From Paguma larvata (lineage: Eukaryota; Chordata; Mammalia; Carnivora; Viverridae): DNA of 64,000 nucleotides. Positions 1 through 11,654 of this stretch are shown here, in pieces. The position numbers and the translations under genes were made by a program. The stretch spans positions 49,008,960-49,072,959 of the forward strand of contig CM057839.1 in assembly GCA_030068075.1 (NCBI GenBank), written 5' to 3'. The notes beneath the pieces were generated by a model. The model did not search any database, was not told the origin of the DNA, and saw nothing but the letters and a program-made list of their open reading frames with translations. How positions within the stretch are numbered: position 1 is the first letter of the stretch; every line of letters starts with the position of its first letter.

Positions 1-60
1 GGACAAAAGACACCATTAAACAATGTTAATAGGTGAGTGAACTGACAAGGTCTGTCTTTT

Positions 61-290
61 TTTTTTTTTTTTTAATTTTTTTTTTAACGTTTATTTATTT
101 TTGAGAGACATAGAGACAGAGCATGAGCAGGGGAAGGGCAGAGAGAGAGGGAGACACAGAATCCGAAGCAGGCTTCAGGCTCTGCTGAGCCATGAGCACA
201 GAGCCCGATGTGGGGCTTGAACTCACAGACCGTGAGATCGTGACCTGAGCCAAAGTCGGCCGCTTAACCGACTGAGCCACCCAGGCGCCC
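61..290 (-). mobile_element. tRNA-derived SINE, felid SINEC type, full length
   Basis: The reverse complement starts with the Carnivora SINE head (GGGGCGCCTGGGTGGCTCAG), followed by the Pol III A and B box region, the TC-rich body and an A-rich tail, which appears here as the T-run at 61-73. A perfect 15-bp target duplication, CAAGGTCTGTCTTTT, sits at 46-60 and 291-305. The unbroken duplication and near-consensus body suggest a fairly young insertion. The head derives from a tRNA, but the element is not a functional tRNA gene. Confidence 0.93.
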
Positions 291-424
291 CAAGGTCTGT
301 CTTTTGAGAGAATCTTCTAGTTGCTGGAGAATGGATCTGAGGATGCCAAAGTGAATGTGCATTAATTATTTAGGATTTGAAGGAGTCTAGACAAGAAGCA
401 ATGATGACTCTGACCCTCATTTGT

Positions 425-650
425 GTTGGCAATGGAATTTTTTGGCAATGATGGAAGTGTCCTAATCTGCATTGCCTTGTATAGTAGCCATTTTCTACAT
501 GGTGGCCATTCGATACTTAAATGTGGCTAGTGAGACCAAGGAACTGAATTTTATTTAATGTCGATTGTTTCAAATTAATGTTTAAAATATCACATGTAAA
601 AAATAAAGCCACATGTAGCTAGTGGCAAATATATTGGACAGCCCTGCTCT
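425..650. mobile_element. hAT-Charlie type MITE (non-autonomous DNA transposon)
   Basis: The segment carries the typical arrangement of mammalian hAT MITEs whose ends read GTCCAATA-like. A 'GCAATGATGGAAGTGT' block is followed by a 'GTAGCCATT' block, then 'TTAAATGTGGCTAGTGAGAC' and 'GGAACTGAATTTTATTTAAT'. It closes with 'GCCACATGTAGCTAGTGG' and 'TATTGGACAGC'. The GTAGCCA and GGCTAGTGGC parts form inverted ends. I recognise the family type but do not fix the MER number from memory. Confidence 0.75.
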
Positions 651-2229
651 ACAGGATTATAGTCTAATGCATTAACTGATTCCAATACAATGCAACACGT
701 ATAAGATACTGTAGTTCGAAATGGAGATATTTAAATGTTTAAAATAAGAGATGACATGAGCAATGTAAAGTTGCTACTGCCTGGAAGAGTCAAGATTTTA
801 ACCAAATTACTTAGTCTCTAGACCCTATTTTCTCTTTTTTTGTGGTTCTTTCTCCCAGAAAAGGTCAAAGGTCAAAAATATTTGACCTTTTTCTACTTCT
901 GATGACAACCTTAGAATATCCACAAGTTGAGGTTTTCTCAGGGCAGTGTGGTTTTACAGTACTTATCCCAGAATGATATTAATGGTGTCCCCTCATACTC
1001 TCAACAGTGTCCTGGTTTGGATGATAAATTATATGCCATCCTCGCCAACCGCAACTGAAGATGTCAGATTTATTGCAGAAAATACATCTGAAAAAAATAA
1101 GTAGTGCAAGATGAAATACGGTCTCAAATTCCTTGGTGAAAGTTTCTACTAGAAAGTTTTAAAACACTGCAGCGAACAAAATTAATTATATTTATCAAAT
1201 AATAAACTATAATACTGCATGAAGTTGGTGACTATTAAAACTATTGAGTAGTTAAGTTTTGTCAGGTTCTCTTTAGTGATGTCAGTTAAGCGTCTTTCAT
1301 TAATTCTTATTTGCCTCACTTTTCCTGTAAATAACTTATTAACCACCCACTACTTCTTCTGGGACTGATTAAATGGTATAAACGTTGAGGAAAAACAACA
1401 TGAATGACATAAATGCCAAGAATCAGTTGAAATGTGAAAATATGTTTAATACAGAGGTTCTGTTTATGACTCCTACAAACGTACTTAAGGAAGCACATAG
1501 TTTAATAATACCAATAACTAGGATTGGTAGAAATCCTTCATTTTCTTCCTTCTTATTCTGTAGCTTATTCCTCAGGACTCTAATACAGAAAATGTAGAAG
1601 GTCAAACAAATCAAGAAAAGGGCAATGCACTGCTGCAAGACTTATTGAGTTGATGCGCCGGTACCAAAGACGATCTGAAAATTGAGACAACTCAGAGCAG
1701 AAAGGTACAAAATACTGTAGGAAATAATAAAGTAAAAGATGTAAATCTCTGACTCAGTTTCCCATGCTGACCATGTCTCCGTTCTTCATTGTCTTCCTAC
1801 ATTCTGAACATGGGTGACATTTTTCAAAGTGATGGAAAACATTATTCGGTGAATTCTTTTAAACTTTTTTTGTTCAAATTCCTGTGTCAATTTGAGAGAC
1901 AGTTGAGTTTAGCATTTACAAAGGAAAGGATCATTATCATGGAGACATGGATGGTTGGTGGGGGCGGCTAAAGCAGTGCGTAGAATGGTTAGTTATACAT
2001 CCCCAAATTATAATGATGGAACAAAAAACCAAAGACAAAGAAGCAGTGAACTGGCAATTTAATGTACACTTGTGTCCCCTCAAGGTTATATTTGCTCATG
2101 AATCACAGGATATAACCATGGGATAGACGGCTTTTGTCTAATGAAGAATACTTTTCCAGGTAGCTCCAGAACAAAACTTATTTCCCACAATACTCCAAAC
2201 ATGTGCTTTCCACACAGGCACACCACATA

Positions 2230-2232
<3 letters not shown>
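651..2232. other. No gene seen; contains a DR1 nuclear-receptor-like site
   Basis: AT-rich sequence with only short frames that lack recognisable products and lack splice or promoter context. The one discrete motif I can name is the direct repeat at 862-874, listed separately. Old repeats too diverged to see by eye may be present. Confidence 0.6.
862..888 (+). promoter_or_regulatory. DR1-type nuclear receptor motif plus inverted half-site
   Basis: The sequence holds two perfect AGGTCA half-sites separated by one base (862-867 and 869-874), which is the DR1 consensus used by RXR heterodimers, HNF4 and COUP-TF. A third half-site in inverted orientation (TGACCT) lies at 883-888. The motif match is exact, but occupancy and function are unknown and such sites also occur by chance. 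Confidence 0.35.

Positions 2233-2309
<77 letters not shown>
2233..2309. repeat. Compound microsatellite (TC)20 then (AC)18
   Basis: Uninterrupted TC dinucleotides from 2233 to 2272 pass directly into AC dinucleotides to 2309. The open frames across it, which encode Ser-Leu or Cys-Val runs, are artefacts of the repeat. It is long and pure enough to be polymorphic. Confidence 0.97.
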
Positions 2310-2312
<3 letters not shown>

Positions 2313-3575
2313 TGTTGGCTCGAAGGAATCATTTGCTGCGTTTTCATGAATTTTTGCATGAGCCAACAAAAGTGGAAGCAACTCTTAAAACAAAGATTAA
2401 TGAAAATCTTCATTCAAATCTGACTTACAGATTTGGATGAAACACAATGTAACAAACATTGGAATATAATGTGTGCATTTTCTGCCCCCACACCACATTT
2501 TGTATGAATTAGTGGGAATCATGGACTGATGTGAGCCACAAAATGGGATCAGCACGTCACAGGTATCCAAGGACAAAAGAAGAAAACCTTGGTAAGAACC
2601 ACCTCAGAGATTATCCTGTTATTTATGACTGTGGCTTTTTCCAATGTCCTGGGAGGCAAAGATGGGAAGTTACCATCAAATTTACCATTAATGAGAGTTA
2701 TAAATGATTTGTAATCAATTAGTGTACTTAAATTAGTATTCTGGATTTTCAAGGGTAATTTTAACCTAATTCTGTGCATGCAGATGATGACCTATGAGTT
2801 GCCAACACGGAGCTGAGGTGTTCGGGGGCTCTCTGTCAACCTCCTTCAAGACTCGGACCATGATTTTTCTGTCACCCAACACTTACCTGTGCCTTTGAGC
2901 TACAGTGCCCTTTGGGGTTGAGATTTTCTAAATTTATTTATTGGAGTTTGGAGCCCACATATCAACTTCTGTTACCAATACTGCTGGTGACCTATTTCTC
3001 ATTTACAGTTTGTGCTTTTTTTTTAGTTTTGACTCCTTGTGACCCTTTGAAGTTAGGTGCCCAGGTTTCATGTGAAATATGTCCCACAGATGATTCTGTT
3101 ATTTTATATTATTTATGACTTTTGTAAGGATATACTCTTCAGACACTTGGGGTAGACAAGCAGCACCTTTTATAGAATGGGTTTCTGAGTTGTACTCATT
3201 TCTGTTTCAGTATGCAAACATACACACAGAAAGTTGAGGAAAAGGGGCAATCTAACATAAGATTTGAGAGGACTAATTTCAGGGGAAAAATGCTCCTGAA
3301 AGTTAATGAAGAAACTTCTTATATCTATGATACATAGTATGAATCAATAGAAAATCAAAATAATCAGGGCTCATTTTTTTTCATTTTTTTTAATCACTGG
3401 ATGATAGACTATAAGAAGAGCATCTGTAAATACAATTAAAGGGAGAAATTATTCACTGCAATAAGATTGATACAAAAATGTTATGAAAAGTCTCAGGGAA
3501 ATGAGAGAACATAATTGAAGATTCAAATAAAACTGAGCTGATCCTAAGTATTGGTAGAATTTTGACAGCTCGATA
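2310..3575. other. No gene seen
   Basis: Unassigned AT-rich sequence. I recognise no exon, RNA gene or clear repeat. Confidence 0.55.
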
Positions 3576-4130
3576 TGAAGTAGAGGAACATTTCATGTGA
3601 AGAGAATAGCATCTCAGAGATGGGAAAGTACAGGTAATGTCAAGTTGTCAGATTGCGTGCAAGCATGGAGCTATATTACAGAAAAGAAGGAATAAGAATT
3701 GCAAAGGTATACTGAGACCAGGACATAGAAGTCCTTGAATTTTATTCCAGTACATATGGATTTGTTTAGTAAATCACAGGAATGCTTTTATGGTGTTTGA
3801 CTATGACCATGTAGGTGCTTTAGGATAGAGAAGTGACATAAAGAATGTATCAGAGTAGACAGAAAAGGAAGATGCAAAGTCTGGATTCGAGATATGGAGA
3901 CCAAACCACATCGGTATGAAGCAGTAGTCCCAAATATGACATGATCTCTTTCAATAGCCCTAATGGGTCATAACATCCCGTGGTCTAAGTTTCAACATTA
4001 GTAAATGAGGTTGACTGATTATAGAATAACAGAAGTGATACGACCCCTGTTTATATAAGTGGGGAAAAGAGAAGAGTTCGATAAAGAGTCATAGATGAGG
4101 CCAAAACCTGGGTGACTGAAAGAATAAAAG
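3576..4130 (-). mobile_element. L2 LINE fragment, degraded, antisense
   Basis: Read on the + strand, blocks follow antisense L2 in order. They are a 'TGAATTTTATTCCAGT' block, 'GAGAAGTGACATAAAG', 'GGAGACCAAACC' with 'AAGCAGTAGTCC', and a final 'GAGTCATAGATGAGG' followed by 'CTGGGTGACTGAAAG'. Divergence is high and borders are approximate. It belongs to the 3' part of L2 and has no usable frame. Confidence 0.6.
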
Positions 4131-7100
4131 AATTGTTAGTAAAAATAATAGAAAAAATCTGGGCTTTAGGAAGGATGGTAATACATTTTTACAATGTCCT
4201 AGACACAATTCGATTCTAAATCTAATAATTTTTCAATTTTATGATAACTTTACAATTAAAAATAATTCATGACATTTGAAGATCTTTAACGTGGCTCATA
4301 AATATATGAATTTTTAAAACACAATTTGTACGGTGACTGAGTGAACAATAACAGAAGTAGAAAACATCAAAAAATGGCATAAATAGAAAATAGCAATTTA
4401 TGAAAAAGAAAACACCTTTAAGTCATTATACATTCAAAATTTTGAGAAAATTGCAAATTAATGACAAGTAAATAAGATATGCCCTATATACTCCAGAGTA
4501 AAAAGTTATTTATTATGGAAGTCAGTTGTTTTCTGTAAGTCACTCTGTAAGAGTGAGTTTGGGTGTGAAAAATACAACTTTTTAAAAATTGTCTTGGTAT
4601 GACCTCGGTTTTGTTTATTTTTGCTTGCACTAAAGTTTTTCTTTGAATTTCACACAATTAGAAAGTTTATCTTAGGAAAAATAGTATGTCAACTCTGACA
4701 CATTGATCAGCTTTCTTTTCTCATGAATGCCATTAAAGAACTTTTATGCAAGGACAACTGCTCACAATTTTCAAGAGAGCACAATCTCTGGTGAATTTTT
4801 GTATATAGAGCATTGTCATATTCATTCTATTTAATTCTGACAATAACACATTGAGAAGGTATGGATAGCTCCTTTTACCCGTTAAGTGTATGGTTTTGAA
4901 ATGTTAATTGCCAAAGATCTCTACATTCTTTGTATGATTCAAAGGGCTGTTCACCTTCTCCCAGCTGACAGATTCATTGCTATTGATGTCAGAAGCTCTT
5001 CCTCCAAGGGATACTCCTGGGTGGTGTAGTATAACCCGGTAATGTTCCCAATCACTACCCAAATGGTCACTGTATAATAACTATGTGGTTCTATGGGGGA
5101 GAAATCTGTGTACATCTCTGAATCTACTGGGGAAAAAGTGACCCAATTTGAATAATCTCTCACAAAATACTCTATGCAATGGCATGACGAACACTGTAAT
5201 TCTAGAACAAAAAGGGAGCAATGAGTACCAATCATCATTACTTTTCAAAGTTTAAAATATATCTATTATGTACCTGACGGAGGATTTATGTGGGAGAAAC
5301 TGGAGGAAACTTCGATGATACTTAAGCATCACTTAACCTTTCAGAGCCTCAGTTTCCTAAACAGTAAAACAAAGACTTGAATCGGTTGATGTCTGGGAAT
5401 CAATTCTCCATGGGCATCTAACATTTCCTTGCATCCTGTGAGCAAAGGCACTGACAGCCTTTGTTCCAGACTGTCTTTCCAATTATGATTGTATAACAAA
5501 TAGCCTTGGAAAGCAGAATAGTGTCTGCCTCCAGAAGAATGGTCAGGTGTGCTTACCATAGGTTTTGGGTTCCCTAAACTGATGGTTTCACTCCTTCAGC
5601 TCAACCTGCTGTGTGAACAGGTATCACCCGGCCCTCTCTGTGTTCTGTGGGCACTAAGGCTCAGTGAACTGGCACAAGTCCATTATTGCTATCACTATGA
5701 ATAATGAAGTCCTTTGTCTCTGACCCAGGGGTCTTCTGGTCTTTGCCAGCATCCATAAAACTGGCAGGCTAAACAGTTAGACTGCAAGAGCATTAAATTC
5801 TCAGACCCTTCACAGTCCTTAACATTGATGTCTATAGTCTTCTTTAAGTCTTGCAAGGCTATATTTGCCCCTGGCCCTCAAATCCCCATAACTAGACTGT
5901 CTAACCTCTGTCTTCAACTCAAATAGCTAAATCCTGACCTTTGCTGGTGTAATTTAATTAGTTCTTTTTCAGAAACTCTGTATCACTGACCTTCCAACTA
6001 CCCTGGTCTGAGAACTTATGCTGAAGTTCTAAGTAGGTGCAGGTTAAGACCTTCAGAGAAATGGTGGAGTGAAAAGTTCATGGTGCCCTCTGCATGTGCA
6101 ATTGAAAATAAAAACAATACTCATCAGCAAAGGGAGTGTAAAAACCTGAATACTGCATATGCATTTTCCTCCACCTAAACTTGCACTTAGTCCATCTGTT
6201 GAATAATTGAGCAGCACTAATTCTAAACCTGAACCCTAAGTCTGAGCTATAATCTCCTACCTTCTCACCATGTTTATGCGTAACTCCCTGCCTCTATTCC
6301 ATCCCATTGCCACGTTCATCTGCTTCTTTTGTGCTGAGTTAATTTGATAACAGTTTACCTTGTGTCACTGTCTGAATGTCTCCCCCTTGCTTATCCTAAT
6401 TGGGCCTGCCCCACTGCATCAGCAATGCTGTGCTCGCTGACTGACACAGCACACATTTCTTTGAGATAATGAATGATTCAAGGCTCATCTACCTAAGGAA
6501 AGAGGTGCATGCTAGGAACCCCATTTTAATCAGAAATGCAGGTTATGTTTCACTTTTTTAAGTGAGAGTCATTAAGCATTCAATTATGTATTACCACTGG
6601 TATATTGAAAAAGAAAAAAAGAAAGGGGGTGTGGTTCAGAGAAGCTGAATCCAGTCTGTGAGGGGCTTGGATTGCATTAGCAAAGAATGTGGAGTTTTCT
6701 GCAGGCTGTCAAGAGTCCTCCTCACCCATGACTTGCTAGGCCACCGTGTAGATTAGAATTGCATTTTAGAATGTTAACTCGAGTGGCTGCAGAGCATATA
6801 TAGAAAGGTATAGATCTAGGTCCTCAAGAACAGTGGCAGTTTAATAATAGTCCCTGTGAGAGAGATTGGAGCTAAACGAAGCCAATGCTAGGAGACATGG
6901 AAAGAAAGAAAAAGATTCCAGAGGCATTTTGAAAAATGTGGGGAATCAGGGAAAGGGAAGCATCAGTAATGATGTAGGGGTACTCATTTGAGTCACTAGG
7001 ATGCTGTTGACAATGGTGAACAAAGGAATTTTGCAGAGATCAGAGTCATACTTGAAAGAAATGATTTCCAATTAATATTGTCTTTCCTGCTTTAAGACTT

Positions 7101-7547
7101 TCCAGGGATGAATCACCATAAGAAACCCAAGAAAGCCCGTGTTCCTAGCACGAGTATCCTTCCTAGCACGAGATGTTTTATCCATGGCTTCATCCCCTCT
7201 CTATGTTACAGAGTCCACTTGGGCAATTTTTAAAAGGAATTATGAGATTCTGAAACAAAAGAATCATGGCCTTTAGGGTTTTTAAAAATTCAAATGTAGA
7301 GGGGAAAAAAAAGGAAGTTTTCTGTTTGATCACTATAGCTATAGAGATATAAAGAGAGAAAGGTCTATCCTAGCATTGAAATAGTATCTGTGTTCACTGG
7401 AAACCTGAGCCGATTTCAATCATCTACATCTCAGTCTGGGCCAGTATCTCAGAAAGCTGCAAGTATTGTGAATGTTCTCACGCTAACACAAAATCTTTGC
7501 AGTAATTTCCCCAGGATATACAAAGACACATTCTTTCTCTCTCTGTT

Positions 7548-7551
<4 letters not shown>
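4131..7551. other. No gene seen; possible very old repeats
   Basis: A 3.4-kb unassigned stretch. The part from about 5400 to 5760 is less AT-rich than its surroundings and could be an old LTR, but I cannot name a family. A small tandem repeat, TTCCTAGCACGAG twice with an 18-bp period, lies at 7142-7172. An antisense 95-codon frame at 4951-5238 has no recognisable domain and no gene context. Confidence 0.5.
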
Positions 7552-7627
<76 letters not shown>

Positions 7628-7628
7628 A
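7552..7628. repeat. Compound microsatellite (TC)n then (AC)n
   Basis: TC dinucleotides with one interruption (TCTTCTC) run from 7552 to 7596 and pass into AC dinucleotides with one AAAC interruption to 7628. The arrangement is the same as at 2233-2309. Confidence 0.95.
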
Positions 7629-9519
7629 ATTGTCTTTAATTATTAAATTTCTTTCACTATAGACAAGGTAAGTATTTTAATTAATGTAGTGTTGTTCATG
7701 CTAAAAATGTTTTATCCCTTAAAAAGATACTCAGTTGTAATGGATTAGTTCAATCGATACTTATAAATTGCAGATTTAGGAGGATAATTGGGAAATGCAA
7801 ACAATTAGAAGGGAGGAGAGAGGAGCCTGTCTTTGTTCTTTCTGAAAAGTGAGAGCTAAACTAAGGAAATGCAGAGCATGCCGCCAGGCAACACACTTTG
7901 AAATATGAACACAGCACCTACTACTGCATCATTCAGAGAGATCGCTAACAAACCCTCCCAGTTGTATGTTTTTGTGTGTGTGTGTGCCCTCATCAGAACA
8001 CGGAGTAGTTTTTAATTTAAAACATTTTTTTTCAAAAAAAGGATTTTAAATTAGGACAAACCCTTTAAACTTAAAAAAAAAATCTTCCTTATCTATCACT
8101 TTCATGCTTAAATGACCATCCAGTTTGACATTACCTTTATTGAAAATAATAAGTCTCAATAGCACTTCTATTTTCCAGTCTACTGTGAGTATGCAGCACT
8201 TAGGTTGAAGGAAGATTATTTCATTTTTATCTCTTCTGGAACACCAGCAAAAGGCCCAGACATTGTCACATTTCATTTGCAGGTAAACCTGTATTCATCT
8301 TAAGTTAACTGGTTACCACTACTCACTTTCACCTAATGTTTCCATATTTTTTTTCTTATAGAGCAATGTCTACTTTTATTTCAGAATGTATCATTTGTGG
8401 CTATTTGACTTTTCATGGCTCATGGATTCCTAATGAATATCCAAATTGTATTTGCATTATCCAGTATACAATCTTTTCTAAGTGGCAAGATTTTCATTTT
8501 ATATGTGTGGCTAGATGCCCTTTCTTCTATATTGGTAGGGAATGTCTCCTTGGCTTATTCATCAAGAAGTAAGTGATGGGGTTGCTCACAAGCATTTGTA
8601 CTTGATATTTTATTCAGCTTCTTCTAATCAAGAGTTTTTACTACTCTATGAGTTAGAAGAAAATATGGTGGATAGCAGACTCCTTACATTACTGTTCTGC
8701 ACATTTTTCTCTTGCTTAAACAACAATATCTGAATATGGTTCTCTGCCAAAAAAAAAAAAAAAGTCTGAAAAATTTAGCTGAGAGATATACTATTTCTAG
8801 ATAAGGGAATACAGTATGGAAATTCTTGCTTACATAAAACTTGTTAGAGTGAAATACAGGGATAACCAAAAAGAGTAAGTCTATCCCTCGTGTTCTTTCT
8901 AAATGTTCTGAAGATTTAAGCAGTGGAGTATCATGGGAAACATTAATAAAGACATAGAATAGAAAGGCTAATAACAGTCAATGATGAAAAGATAGCAAGA
9001 AAGGAAAATAAAATATTTAAGTCACAGTTCCATAAAAATACGGTAGTATTTCTAAATTTTAAATGACACTCACCAATTAAGTACTAAAACTTTTGAGGTC
9101 AGAGGGTGTAAATTATACAACATCAGAGGTACATTTTTAAGCTGTCACTCAGTCTTTTAGTTCTGAAACAGATTATCCACAGAATTTATTTACCTAGACA
9201 TAAGCTGCTGACTTCACCTGCCAATATCCATTTTCATATTCCCAGATTTAAATTTGTGAAAACTTATATACAGGGAAGCATGAAGTACGGAGCATTTAAT
9301 CATCGCTTCTCAGAGTCATAATTCCCTATAATAATCCTTTGGAGTCTAGCAAAGGGGCTCTTTGTTTTGTCTGTGGTGTACAGTATGGGTGTGGGTGTTG
9401 AATCAAATGTTCCAAATTTGAGCTGTATAGTTTTTTAATGAATAAAGAAACTGGATTTGCATTGATGACTTTTTGTTTGCATCGTCTTTTAGAGTCTTTT
9501 TCCTCCTTCTACTCAATAT
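7629..9519. other. No gene seen
   Basis: Unassigned AT-rich sequence with a 15-base A run near 8749. The frames around 8336-8733 encode no recognisable protein. Confidence 0.55.
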
Positions 9520-9523
9520 GAAA

Positions 9524-9527
9524 AAAA

Positions 9528-9559
<32 letters not shown>

Positions 9560-9592
9560 ATACACATTTATATATTTATATAAATATAAATT
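9524..9592. repeat. AT/TG-rich simple repeat
   Basis: TATATATA passes into a TG run of about 11 units and then into TATA-rich sequence. This is a typical unstable dinucleotide tract. Confidence 0.9.
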
Positions 9593-11420
9593 ATTTATGG
9601 GTTTTTTTTAAAGATTTCTCATTTCACCGACCTAATCCTCTTTACTTCTCTCAGTGTCTCATTTCCTTGCTGGAAATGGGAGTGGAAGGGAGTCATTAGT
9701 ATTTTTCATTGCTGCCCAAGGCCTGAGAGGGAAAGCAATACCAGAATGACTGGCCTCTATTCTTCCTCATTTATCCTACTCAGAGCATAACAAAATCAAA
9801 TCTTAATAGTAAGTACTTACCTTGCACTAAACAGATCAATCTTTTTCCATTAGATTTGTCACATGAGACGTGAACTCAACTGTAATTGATTTCAAAGTCA
9901 TGTGGCACAACAGCCACTATAGTATTTTTCCTATGATAGTCTCAATCAATAGGCCTAGCAGCTTAACAAAAATAATTACATCAACATATCTGCTTTCCTG
10001 ACACCATTTTGTTCTTAGGTGTTAGAAACCGTCTGGTATTAGAAGAAATCCAATAAGTTAGAAGCAAGAAGGCTGAGTCTGGGTAACTAAGTGCTTGTAC
10101 CTCCTGGGCTTCAGTGATACTGATTCCCTCATTTTCTGAATCTTTTCACAGCTCACAGCACAGTCCATCAGTCTTACAAGCAGTTCTAATAGTTCCTGGA
10201 TTTGGAGTTTGATGCAGGCTTTGTATGAGCAGATGCTTATATAAAAGCTAAAATAGGTGGGTATTAAAAGGATTAAGTGATTCAGTAGAGTATCTCAGCC
10301 AGCCATAATTCAAGACACAATAGTTCAAATCTTTCATTGCTGTTTTCTTTGATAAAATGTAGGTTTTAACCTTTTGGGAAGTCTTTTTCTACAATGTCAG
10401 CAGCAACTCCAGACCTGTCAACTCAACAATACTTTACAACTAATGCCTTTCACAATGTCTGAGGTAGAGAAAGGAATTGGAATAATGCCTCCTAGGATTC
10501 TGTGAGATTGGAAATGTAGTAGCATACATTGGCTAGTTACTTTGTGTATGGAAATAGGTGAGTTGGCAATGACATGAAGGGAAAAAAATAACTGCAGCAG
10601 AAAATCAAGTCACTGAAAACAGTGAAGGCATTCTATCAGCGGATGTCAAAGACTAGTACATGCCATGTGTGAACTAAAATGATAAACTATTAACGTGTCA
10701 TTTTAGTGTTTATCTCCAGAGCTTCCAAAGACTAATTTTTGTTTGTATCAAGGCAGAAGATATTAATTTAGTCATCGAATGGTTAAGAATCAATCTGCAT
10801 TTTTGAATTTTATATCTATAGTGGTTATTGACCCATTTTTAAAGATGTTCTGTTAACTTCATAGGTTGTCAGCACAATTGACTTGAGCTTTATATCTTTC
10901 ATTCTGCAATCCCTGAAACTGCTATTTCTTTTGCCCATATCAAAACATGCTTTTATTTACCAAAGGAAGGATATTTTCTATGAAATTGTGATAGTTCTAG
11001 AATTCCTTCATCACTGAGATCTAATTCCACACTGTCACTCTTGAGATGCATTTATTGAGTGCCTATTATTTTCAGCTATTTTCTTAGATACAACAGTGGG
11101 TAAACAGACATGGTCTTTTCTCAGAAGCAGCAGAAATCACATAGAACTGAAAAATAAATGTGCAATAAAACTCTATTTGAGAAACAATTTGAAGACAGAA
11201 TGAATGTCTTAGTTTTAGTGGTGAGAAACAGCAAACAATTAGGAGGAGAAAGCAATTTGATTTTGTCATTAAACTCATCCAATATGCCTGGATTTGTCTG
11301 TAGGTTAGTTGAGGTAAGTTTTATGATTTGTAAATTTCCAGAAGGACTCCAGTCTGTAAGTATATATCTTATACAATGCCTACATTTCAAATTCTCATAA
11401 AAAAATTTAAGGTGGTTAAA
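9593..11420. other. No gene seen; short L2-like 3' end near 11046-11125
   Basis: Unassigned apart from a short block, 'TTTATTGAGTGCCTATTATT' followed by 'ACAACAGTGGGTAAACAGAC', that matches the antisense 3' end of L2. The frames at 11084-11400 fall on this block and its flank. Confidence 0.5.
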
Positions 11421-11429
11421 ACAAATTCT

Positions 11430-11645
11430 TTTATTTTTTTTTAATTTTTTAACGTTTATTTATTTTTGAGACATAGAGACAGAGCATGAGCAGAAGAGAA
11501 GAGAGAGAGGGAGACACAGAATCTGAAGCAGGCTCCAGGCTCTGAGCTGTCAGCACAGAGCTCGACGTGGGGCTCGAACTCACAGACTGCAAGATCATGA
11601 CCTGAGCCAAAGTTGGCCTAACCGACTGAGCCACCCAGGTGCCCC
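11430..11645 (-). mobile_element. tRNA-derived SINE, felid SINEC type
   Basis: The reverse complement gives the full SINE head ('GGGGCACCTGGGTGGCTCAG'), body and A/T-rich tail. The 9-bp target duplication ACAAATTCT lies at 11421-11429 and 11646-11654. A few substitutions and a short deletion near the head ('GGTTAGGCC') separate it from the copy at 61-290. Confidence 0.93.
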
Positions 11646-11654
11646 ACAAATTCT

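Noticed and set aside
95..280. Short frame with a Met/Val-Ala-Gln-Ser-Val-Lys start recurring at several places on both strands (also 11449-11649, 20713-20976, 31733-31915, 49895-50092)
   Set aside because: It is the same reading frame through the head and body of the SINEC repeat. The similarity comes from the repeat, and there is no evidence of translation.
61..290. tRNA-like A and B boxes in the SINE heads as tRNA genes
   Set aside because: SINE heads derive from a tRNA but no longer give a proper cloverleaf with a complete acceptor stem and anticodon arm.
2086..2440. Overlapping frames of about 75-99 codons on both strands
   Set aside because: They are created by the (TC)n(AC)n microsatellite, giving Ser-Leu, Cys-Val and Arg-Glu runs.
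4951..5238. 95-codon antisense frame
   Set aside because: It looks protein-like at first glance, but there is no identifiable family, no neighbouring exons and no conserved motif.
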